This document shows, one piece after another, positions 55,003 through 64,000 of a stretch of DNA of 64,000 bases. Both the position numbers and the translations under genes were made by a program. The notes under the pieces were generated by a model. The model worked only from the letters and a program-made list of their open reading frames with translations, was not told the DNA's origin and did no database searches. The stretch comes from Physcomitrium patens (taxonomy: Eukaryota; Streptophyta; Bryopsida; Funariales; Funariaceae). The stretch is taken from assembly GCF_000002425.4 (NCBI RefSeq), contig NC_037255.1, forward strand, positions 4,691,477 through 4,755,476, read 5' to 3'. Every line of letters begins with the position of its first letter. Position 1 is the stretch's first letter.

Positions 55003-56541
55003 ATGGGTTGTGTAGGATCGAAGGCAGTCAAAGGTTCAGATAGTAAGCTTCCTGATCCCTTCTTCTCAATGATAAGTTGTAGTCTTTGCTTACAAATTTC
55101 TTGAATTTTTTTGCGAACATCCTTCATGAATGTGCACACTCTGCGATTCATTCCGGATGTTTTTGTGCTGTAATAATTCAGTCCTTCCTGTGCCTTTACA
55201 TGGCGTCCTCGTTGCAACCAAGGATTGAACTCTCCTGGGCATCTCTTGTCACAAAGATATTGCCACCCGCGTCATCTCACGAAAGCATATTTGAAAGATT
55301 TTATGATGAGTCGAAAACAACCTGCACGAGTGGTAACCAGGGTTTCTGTTCCGTGGATTACGCCGTACCATATGTCATTATTGTGATGAATCTTGATGTA
55401 CGGGACGACATGCTCTAAATTTCAGTACATATCACATCGGAAATGGAAACGAAAGATTAGGGCAGACCTGGTCCCTTAATGTCGTCTGACATTGCAGGTG
55501 CATGCATGAGATGCATATCTGTGACCCTCAGAGCCCCTTCTGACGCGCGTGCTTAGTACGGCTGCGTCTGTCACAAGGGTGGGTAGAAACTGGTCGCAAC
55601 TTGCCAAGTGGAGCACCTGGCGTCTCAGCCTCAACTGAGTACTGAGCACTGGGTTTCAACTTTAGTGCTACTTGCACTAACCTTGCAATAACTATAGTTT
55701 GGTGTGCTACGGATTTCGTTTTAGGATTTCTGATACCGAAAACGTCAGAGAGCCTGGACTGTGAGCCAGTGCAACTCGTCCCCAGACCCAAGAGCATGCT
55801 ACTGGAGAGGATGGGGTGGACAACGCTTCTGAGATGCTGTTTCGTGTTTTTCTGGCAGGACATCAAAAGAAGGTAAAAAGGCCAAAGCCGTGGAAACACA
55901 TTGAGGCTATTACTCGTACACAGTTGAAGCAGATGAGAGACGAGTTTTGGGATACAGCTCCTCACTATGGCGGAAAAAAGGGTACACTCTCCTATGCCTC
56001 TCAAAATTATTCCGCGAAAAATGTATTTCTCATCTTTGGTGCATCTTGTCAACTACAAACTTCGCAATGACCCGATGTGTGGATGTGCAGAAATCTGGGA
56101 TGCTCTCAGAGCCGCCGCGGAAGCCGACATTAATCTGGCGCAATTAATTGTTGATAGTGCCGGCATTATCGTTCAGTCTGAAGATTTGTCTACGTGTTAT
56201 GATGAAAGAGGTCACCTTTGCACCTTATGAATCTCTTTTTTATTTCCACGAGTGATGTATCTTGTGAGACGGTTATGCAGCTTACCTTCGTCATGCTTGA
56301 GGAGAGAGAGAGAGATGTAATACTTCTAATGTCCTAAGATTGAAATGGCTTCATGTTGCAATGGTGGCTCAAAACACAAGGATTCCATCCCTATCATCTT
56401 TGATAGACATTTTTCAGGTAGCCTGTACAGTCTTTGGATTTAGGCCATGCTGATTTTTTCAGTGCATGCGAAACAGGTGCTAAGTATGACTTGCCCAAGT
56501 ATGTATTAAGCGAGCCAACAAACATCATCAAAGAGGACTAG
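55003..56541 (+). CDS. UBTD/DC-UbP-type ubiquitin-binding protein, four exons, 115 residues
   Basis: Exons by eye are 55003-55042, 55859-55981, 56091-56210 and 56477-56541. All introns are GT-AG and all junctions have the same phase (one base carried over), giving 116 codons with TAG. Exon 1 encodes MGCVGSKAVKG, a myristoylation (and Cys3 palmitoylation) type start. Exon 2 has RPKPWKH and MRDEFWDTAPHYGGKK. Exon 3 has EIWDALRAAAEADINLAQ, SAGIIVQ and CYDERG. Exon 4 has LPKYVLSEPTN. These are the conserved blocks of the N-terminal domain of human UBTD1/2 (DC-UbP), which binds ubiquitin and ubiquitin-cycle enzymes. The C-terminal ubiquitin-like domain of the animal proteins is absent, as I recall for plant homologues. 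A membrane-attached adaptor role is inferred. Confidence 0.9.
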
Positions 56542-58608
56542 CACACTGGTCCTGTTGCTCCTACAAGAACATTTTGAACAGCGGCCGATGGATGCGTCTG
56601 TAAGGAGCCGCGCAAGTTCAATACCAACATGCTATATGTGTGCGATTTCAACAATTGGAATCGAATTGCCCATTTGACTGCATTGTTGTAGCATATCTTT
56701 GTGTAGATACCTGTGGAGAGCTCGTAGCATGTGAGCACTGTATTATTCTTCAGTCCAATCTGTTCTGGTTGCATACAACACGGTTAACTCGATGTTTGTA
56801 GACAGGTTTACCCTCTACACTGCATGATGCAACCCCATAATGTTCATATTCCATGGGGTTGAAGATGTAGAGCTGCCACTCCATCCTTGACTAAGGAAAT
56901 CGTGGCAGTAACCGTAGGGAGCTCCACTTGCGTCACTTGCGCCATCCTTCCTTTTGTATGAAAATAGTTCTGCGGGATAGTGAAGTTAGCTTTGGCGAAT
57001 TCCAGCCGTGTGTCCACATTGTGGCTGATTTGTATTCTGCATGCCCTAGGTCTCTCTTTGCTAGATCCGAGTAGCTCACTATATTGTTGTGCATGTGTAA
57101 GAGGTTTCAAGGTTGAGTCAAAATGTGATGTGTTCGTTAGGGTTTGACGAATCTTGTGAATAAGGCGGAGGATAATCCTCTGAGAAATTGGTAATGAAAT
57201 AGAGGTCATGAATCTTATTTAGAGAATACATCTTGCTAGGAGGTTAATTCTCTAATCCTCCCTTCCCTTTTCTTCAATCAAAATAGTTAAAAGAAGAAAA
57301 CCAGTAAAAGGTGGTTATTGTGTTCATTTGTTTATTTTTCTTTTTTCTTTCTTTCTCTCTGTGGGAGGTGGAGCAGGTGGATAAGTGTGGTACAATTGTC
57401 TTTCAACCCACTTGGGTATAGATCTGGTTGTAGGGAAGGACAGCAGATTGAGGTTGAGTTTGGCAATATTGTATTGTAGGCTTGAGCTTGGCCAAGGCAT
57501 TTGAAGTATGCAATGTGGAGGCACTTAATAGCATACTCATAATAGTTAAAGAGATTTTAACCACTATGAATTGAAGAGTGTCTTGACTAAGAAAGTTGGC
57601 AGAAAGGGGTTAGTGGCACTTTGCTCATGCAACTTGATCATGATATCTTTTTTTTAGTAGGAGCAATGAAGTATTCAATAAATATTTTAGAACAAGGTTG
57701 TCTTTAATATGACAATTTTTTAGTATAAGTCCTTATCTTATGCACACCACTTTCAAACTTGTATTTTAAATAAGAATTTTGTATGAAAGTAGCATCAAGA
57801 TGTAAGCAAACTTTTCTACTATTATAGAACAACAATGTTTTATAAAACATTTTTTCAACAAAAGCATCAACCTTGGCCAATGCTTCTCTTATCAATATGA
57901 ATAAATTTATTAGTTTTTGTTGGCTAAGTTTTCAACCTACCAATCAACTACAAACATGTATAAAGTCAAATCTGCATTTATGAAGCTTCTAAGAAGGGAT
58001 CCCACAAGATATTATATCTATATTTATCTTCTACCTACTACTTCTTATCTAGGTAATTTATATATGTTTGTGACACTCTTGTCAATTCCTTTCTTGTTCT
58101 TAGTCTTGTTTTAGAATCTTTAGTCTTCTTGTTTTTGGCAATGTCCATTTTATTCTTAATATTATACCATCTTTGAGTAATTATCTACTATTTTATAATG
58201 ATATAAGAATAAATTGATCCTTTGGTTTTTTGTAATTTATATCCTTGACACATTGTTATCTTTGATTATTTGGTTTGAAATACATTATGATTGAAATACA
58301 ATAAAAACAATATTTGAGTGATTTCATAAAAACTCATAGTATAACCATTAGCATAGTTGTTAACAAGACCCATTCTTCATGAAACCATTAGCTTAGTTGA
58401 AATAAGATTTGTTTAATTTTTGTGATTATATTTGGTAGCTATTTACTATGCTATTATAAATGTAGCAAATTTACTTTACAATATCAATACAACATATAAC
58501 TCAATCATGGAATTTACTCAAACTTTAATACTATTATTTTTTTAGGTAGTTTTTAAGTAATATTTTTAAAATAATTGATTATTATATTATTATTATATTT
58601 AATTTTAA

Positions 58609-58651
<43 letters not shown>

Positions 58652-59476
58652 TTTAAATATTTTAAAAGATTTGTCATGATTAGATTTTATACTTGTATAA
58701 ATTTTCTTGTGATTGAAATATATATATATATATATAGAAAGAGAGAGAGCAAAAAAAAGAAAAAAAGAAAAAAGGATTTTAGCTATATATGAATATTTTA
58801 TATTTATATATTCTGATATATTTATATATTTATAATTTAATATAAGATTTTTTTTAAAAGATTAAAGATATATTTTTATTGTAATATTTTTATTTATAAA
58901 ATTAATTTCATTGCTAAGATTTTTCTTTGTAAAGATTAAATTATAAGATACACATGCATATATTTTCTTACATTATGGTTTTAAGACAATTTTTCATTTT
59001 TATTATTTAAGATATTTAATATTATTTTTTAATATTATATAATTTCCATAGTAATATCTATTATATTAAAGAAAAAATTCGAAATTAAATTAAAATTTAT
59101 AATTTGTAAAGTTTTAGAAAAGAAAAGCATACTAGTTAAATTTTTCAAAATAGTTATTTGATGAATAAAAACATAAAATATTGGGTTTAATTATTATTTT
59201 TATGAATCAATGTAAAGTAAAAAAGATATTATCATATCTTATGCTTATATCAAATCATAAAACTAATGATATGTAGCTAAAGTAGCATACTTCTAGCCAA
59301 TTATTGTCTTAGATTTAAATGAAAATAGAAAATTCTATTTAACATTAAAAAATATTTTAAACATATATATGTATGTATATATATATATATATGATTTTAT
59401 GAAAAAATCAAGAAGTTTTGATATATTGTAAACTTTACATGTATGTCAATTAGAAGCATTGAATAATTATAGTTTT

Positions 59477-59507
<31 letters not shown>

Positions 59508-60395
59508 TTTCTAATAAATTATTTATTAGATTAATTAGAAAATATTTCATAATTTCATTAATTTTTAAAATATTTAATCACTATGTAAACTACTTTTCTA
59601 ATCAAAATTTATATAAAATTACAAGGTGTACAAATTATGGTTTTGCAAGTTATAAGAGATATGATTAAAGTTGCATGATGTCTTATTAATTATTTAACTC
59701 TTATAATAACCATTTTAAAGGTATAGACACATGATTTAGTAATTATCTATATTGGGGTATAGTGGTGTATTAAAAAACATTTAAAGTTGACAACAAACAT
59801 ATAAATTGAATTTTTAAAGAATCAAACTAAAAATATACTTTCAAGGGAACTAACATGGATCCTTTTAGAGTTTGTTACAAGGGATGATATCAAGCCAAAT
59901 ACAAAGAAAGTGAAGGTAATCAAAAGATTGAAGTTTCCAAATGTACAAAAAAGACCTCAAACTTTTATGCTTAACCAATGAGGTTTGTTCATAAATTTCA
60001 TATCATTTCCAATTTTTTGAAAATGAATCCAAACTTGAGTTTGGGAACAGATGTACATATATTTCCAAATTGTTATCACTACTTGTATTATGTGAACTAA
60101 AAGTCTCCGGAAAGGCTGTAAGAAAGAATGAAGTGTATCTAGATAACACTTGGTAACATGGTTATTCCATGACCACCGGTAACGATCACAGCCTCATCCT
60201 AAATCCATAACCACATTGTCATATGGCAGGGCTGGGCAGGGCAAAGCTTGGTAGACCCCAAATGGTATTGAGAAAGGGGGCCATGTTGATATACCCAGGG
60301 GCTGGAAGGGCGAATGTATGCTACAACTGAGCCGCAAAGGGCAATATAAATGAATAACAAAGCGAAGAAACCCCCACTCCACTCCACTGTCCTTG
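56542..60395. other. Intergenic region
   Basis: The first part holds the 3' UTR of the UBTD-type gene. An open frame on the minus strand (56844-57209, 121 residues) is not recognised and may be incidental. The region from 57600 to 60000 is AT-rich with TA tracts at about 58617-58644, 58720-58735 and 59478-59503, and a retroelement relic at 59862-60020. Confidence 0.55.
59862..60020 (+). pseudogene. Decayed Ty3/gypsy RT-RNase H linker fragment
   Basis: One frame reads LLEFVTRDDIKPNTKKVKVI, then KRLKFPNVQKRPQTFMLNQ, a stop, then GLFINFISFPIF. This follows the gypsy pattern around 'G.K.DP.K..AI..WP.P..V..L..FLGL..YYR.FI..F'. One internal stop is present and no flanking domains are recognisable. 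Confidence 0.65.
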
Positions 60396-62744
60396 TTAGT
60401 ATTTGACACTGGGGGTCCGGGAGACCGCGGAAGCCATGTGGCGTTGGAAGACAGGGAGGATGGCCTGAACTCGGCACTCCCACAGCAGCCTCACTATCTC
60501 ATCGAATGTGGGGCGGTCATCAGGATCCGTCGCCCAGCACTTATTGATGAGGCCCTTGAGGATTTCAGGGATGTCTTGCTTCTCCGGGAATGGAGGCCTC
60601 TCCCCCCTCATCACCTTCTCATGAATGGACCCGTTTGGGCAACCTATGAACGGGAGCAACCCCGTCAAGATTTCATAGCACGTCATTGCGAAGCTATAGA
60701 CATCTGCTGGCCACTTGTATTCTGGAGCAACCTCCGTATCCTGGACATGGAACACCTCTGGTGCCCTCCACCCTGTGGTTCCAGCCATGCGCGTGGTCAC
60801 CCACGATACTTCGGGTCGGCATTTCGCGAGCCCGAAATCAGAAAGCTTGGCCACATAAGTGTCCTGAGAGCTGGGAAGGACCGTTGAATGCTGCATCAAA
60901 CTCTTACTTGACTCTCTCCCTGGATTAGTGTTAAGGGGTTTGCAGATGTTTACCAGTATATTCTTGGCTTTTAGGTCCCTATGCAGAACCTTAAGATCCC
61001 TCAAATGCTTCATGGCTTGTGCAATCTGTAAGATGATGTCCAGCGCCACAATTGTAGGGAACGGGCATGAACCCGGTCCAAGTTCTCGAATGCGATTGTC
61101 GATCACGGTGCGCAGGTCATGGTCCATCAATTCCATCACTAACAACCCGGTTCTGTTTTTATCTATAAAACCAAACCCAATGAGACGTACCACATTTGGG
61201 TGTTGGACAGTTGCTAAAATCGCGGCCTCCTCCTCGAACTTACTCCGGTCCAACGCCGGGCTCCTCACACTTTTCACGGCTACCTGCTCCCCAAGCCAAG
61301 TGGACTTAGCCACCATGCCTGAACTCCCCGAGTCCAAATACTCTTTGAACTTCAAGGTTGAAGGCTCCACATTGAACGAAGATGGGAGATAGCTTGATTG
61401 CGGTGTTGGACCCGCCAACTTTAGACTTAAAAAATTCGCTAAAGCCCCACTATATTTCGCTTTTGACAATAGCCTGGCAAACTTCCATGGTTCATCATTC
61501 TCCGTTCGTGTCATTTCTACGAGCTGCCGTGTCAGCTCAATTCGATCCTTATCCTCCAGTACTTTGCAAACGTCGAGCACGGACTTTCCTTCTTGCCTCT
61601 CTTGCTTGCCGGGGATTTGCAAGACCATCCTACTTTTCTCCTCGGACCATTTGAACGAGACATCTTTCAGAGTGAATCCGGGGTCAGCAAGGAGCTTCTC
61701 CAATGTGTAGAAAGCAAGCTCAACTAAGTCCATCCACCATTCACAATTTTGAATGGTGAGGGAAAATTCTGACCACCTTCTGGTCGAAGTTGGAGGAGGT
61801 ACATCACAAAGCCTCAGAGCCGATTTATGCATATCTTGACTGGCACACATTTTGAAGAGATCAACAACTGATTGGAACTTTCGCGCGAGCCCAAGGAGTG
61901 ACTCGTAACAGAAATTAGCGCAATTACGTTTTTTTTCGGAGTTTCCTATTCCTTGAACAAGGAGATTACTTAATGCCAGACTGTACCGGTCAAAGTTGTT
62001 AATCGCAACAGGTTCCAATGTTTCCACCAGATAATTGCACTGATGGCGATATATTTTAACAACTGCGAGCATATTCTTGAACTCTTGGAGTTTTGTTGTG
62101 CATACATCCAGTGCAGTGGTCAGTGACTCTACATGCTCGCCCTTCATAAACCTCTGCTCAGACAAGTACAGTGGTAGTTCGTGGGCTTCATCTTCCTGAA
62201 GAATAGGTATGAGCTCATGGTCATCCCGCACAACATGTCGATCTTCTTCATCTAAAGCATCCGTCAATTCCTCCAGTGCCTGCTGGTAGTCCTTGAGCAT
62301 GCTTTTCAGTTTGCTTCTTTCCAGCATAGTTAAAGCAGAATTCGGGTCTCGCTGGTTCGCGCCGATTAGTTCTGTTAGGAAGGAGTCGTAATCCTCTACC
62401 TGCTTTTGTAAATTCTCATCAAGGGAGGTGTTCAAAGTCCTCAAATCTTGGATATAATCCGTGAGCATACGGATTGCAGTACCTCTGTGATAGGAATGAA
62501 GAGGACCTGAGCGCGTCTCTCTTGGCCTTCTCTCACTGGACTCCTGATGTTCCCTACTACTGCTGCCGCGTTCCACTCCGGGCGCACTCAAATTGAGTTC
62601 GTTCAGATCTTTTTCGACCTTCTCTAGGAGTTCGATGGGGTCTTTGATGGCGCCTTTAGCTTTGACATTTGTTGAGTTACCGTCTTCCATTCTGAAGCTG
62701 TCACGTTTGGCTGGTTTTAGGCCGCATACAATAGGGGTCCTCAA
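60396..62744 (-). CDS. Protein kinase with long helical N-terminal region (782 residues, single exon)
   Basis: The kinase domain spans about 464-755. It has a glycine loop DSGSSGMV (about 471-478), the ATP-anchoring Lys in VAVK (491), the catalytic loop HRDLKAKN (588-595), DFG (636-638) and APE (661-663). The catalytic residues are present, so it should be an active Ser/Thr-type (TKL-like) kinase. An insert of about 30 residues separates the catalytic loop from DFG. The N-terminal ~450 residues are rich in predicted helices (for example 38-52 and 90-165) with no domain I can name for certain. The layout recalls plant MLKL/DUF1221-type kinases, but that is a guess. The start is the first ATG (62744); Met19 (62690, MEDGNST) is a good alternative. 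No transmembrane segment is seen, so it is likely cytosolic. Confidence 0.88.
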   Translation of the reverse strand: MRTPIVCGLKPAKRDSFRMEDGNSTNVKAKGAIKDPIELLEKVEKDLNELNLSAPGVERGSSSREHQESSERRPRETRSGPLHSYHRGTAIRMLTDYIQDLRTLNTSLDENLQKQVEDYDSFLTELIGANQRDPNSALTMLERSKLKSMLKDYQQALEELTDALDEEDRHVVRDDHELIPILQEDEAHELPLYLSEQRFMKGEHVESLTTALDVCTTKLQEFKNMLAVVKIYRHQCNYLVETLEPVAINNFDRYSLALSNLLVQGIGNSEKKRNCANFCYESLLGLARKFQSVVDLFKMCASQDMHKSALRLCDVPPPTSTRRWSEFSLTIQNCEWWMDLVELAFYTLEKLLADPGFTLKDVSFKWSEEKSRMVLQIPGKQERQEGKSVLDVCKVLEDKDRIELTRQLVEMTRTENDEPWKFARLLSKAKYSGALANFLSLKLAGPTPQSSYLPSSFNVEPSTLKFKEYLDSGSSGMVAKSTWLGEQVAVKSVRSPALDRSKFEEEAAILATVQHPNVVRLIGFGFIDKNRTGLLVMELMDHDLRTVIDNRIRELGPGSCPFPTIVALDIILQIAQAMKHLRDLKVLHRDLKAKNILVNICKPLNTNPGRESSKSLMQHSTVLPSSQDTYVAKLSDFGLAKCRPEVSWVTTRMAGTTGWRAPEVFHVQDTEVAPEYKWPADVYSFAMTCYEILTGLLPFIGCPNGSIHEKVMRGERPPFPEKQDIPEILKGLINKCWATDPDDRPTFDEIVRLLWECRVQAILPVFQRHMASAVSRTPSVKY

Positions 62745-64000
62745 ATATTTCTACTTAGATAGTGTTCAAGAATTTATGAAGGACAAAAACCTAGTCCATC
62801 TAATTTCCACAAAGATGCCCCTAAATCTCTCCCTTCAGATTCAGGCACAAGTTTTAAATCCCTCCAGTCACCAAAATCACATGCTTGTGGTACCCAGGGA
62901 AAGAAAAGTACCGAGAGTTGCTTTGTCGTAAACTCTTATGGCCAGACAGGTGACTAGGTTCCCATATTTGTTCCAAAATATAGTCGACGCTGTCAATTGG
63001 TCCGAATTAGTAAGAAGGGCTCTGTGTTCAACTACGACGTGATACAAAAACAATGACGAAGATTCGAAGGACGGATCCCCGACAAGATGTCGAGTTCCCG
63101 CAGAAGCTCCGATTGCATTTAGACTGAGAGCAAAGGAAAACACACAGGATTCAGCTTTCAAGGAGCTGGATGCCTCACCAACGCCAACGCATTAGTACCT
63201 TCCTGGATAAATGCGCCAAGAAATGAGTCGTGCACCCGCTCTCTGTGAGTCCCCTTAGCAGTATCGCATGAGTACAATTGCTCAATGTAACGTCCAGTAT
63301 TTTGCAGGGCCTCCAGAGAGATTGGAGGGGGCTTTGACGAAACAATGGTGGCGTGTGTCGCGATCAAGGGTTGAGCTATTACCACCTGTTGCCTTTTTCT
63401 CTTTCCGCTTACTACGCCCTATATTGCAGCCACTCATTAGGTGCCTCCATCTCCAAGTTGTCTGAGTTTTTGCGAATAAAATAGTAATAAAATCACAACA
63501 CTCAACGTGGCCAGCTTCTACTGCTTAATATTCATAATCGGTAGCATATTACGTCCAGAGCCTAGTCCTCCGGCATTGGATTCCAGCGCATGAAATACGC
63601 CACGAATTGGTCGAACCATGTGGAAAGTCTAGATCGCCATCCAGTTCCAAGTCCAGACCAATGCCGTGAACGACCAGCATTGGAAGCTCAGACTGTTTTA
63701 AATGTGTTACGCTATTCCTAATCATGAGAAATCCACCACCATCAGGAAATCATCGTTGGAACGACGCGAATAGGTTGTCAGTCGACGCCAGAGTATCGTG
63801 CAGGCTCCACGGTCAATGATAATCATCAGTTGACTGTCCCGTGCAGGCCCTGTCTGGGGGCGACAAGAGGAGTGGCGTGGAACGAGGGAGACATTACAGG
63901 CCAAATTAGGATTGACGAGGGGGGCCGAGCGAGGCTGCCACCACGATGGATCGTCACTGAAGGGGCACTCAGAGGAGGGAGCGGGATTCACTCGCGCTCT
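62745..64000. other. Upstream region of the kinase gene, to window end
   Basis: Only short open frames are present (for example 63722-63991 on the minus strand) and none is recognised. It probably includes the kinase promoter and leader. Confidence 0.45.

Noticed and set aside
56844-57209. 121-residue minus-strand open frame
   Set aside because: Looks somewhat protein-like, but I recognise no domain and it lies in the 3' flank of another gene; not supported as a gene.

Overview
The window looks like a nuclear segment of a land plant, most probably a moss (Physcomitrium-like). This is an inference from three things: very AT-rich intergenic DNA full of (TA)n tracts, compact genes of clearly plant type (CDC48, a 115-residue UBTD-type ubiquitin-binding protein, an AP2/ERF factor, a TKL-like kinase), and a dense cluster of decayed Ty3/gypsy retrotransposons. 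A run of 100 N at 2545-2644 marks a scaffold gap inside a repeat.

Positions 1-23633 are almost entirely LTR retrotransposon. The 3' internal end of one element (1-939) runs into an LTR (940-2268). This LTR is shared with a nearly complete but dead element (940-9279, PBS for tRNA-Trp, gag-protease, RT, RNase H, integrase, second LTR). Next come a rearranged LTR piece (9280-9483), an LTR of a different subtype (9515-10766) fused to a partial LTR (10767-11017), and a gag-protease-only derivative ending in its own 3' LTR (13782-14986). A minus-strand element of another Ty3 lineage follows (14987-18889), truncated in RNase H. Its LTR promoter carries arrays of heat-shock-element motifs upstream of a TATA box. 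The cluster ends with an old, heavily deaminated relative of the first family (18890-23633).

The region 23634-28560 is AT-rich spacer. A ten-exon CDC48/p97 gene (815 codons) occupies 29122-33979 on the + strand. A 414-bp foldback transposon with an exact 8-bp target duplication lies at 36001-36414. The region 37240-44090 holds two related GC-richer repeat arms of about 2.4-2.7 kb in opposite orientation around a spacer with a decayed RT fragment.

A single-exon AP2-domain gene lies on the minus strand (47766-49244). A four-exon UBTD-type gene with a myristoylation-type N terminus lies on the + strand (55003-56541). A single-exon protein kinase with a long helical N-terminal region lies on the minus strand (60396-62744). 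These genes are independent units, not an operon. CDC48 and the UBTD-type protein both belong to ubiquitin-dependent pathways, but nothing in the sequence shows they are linked. All splice sites were placed by eye from GT/AG boundaries and remembered family sequences.
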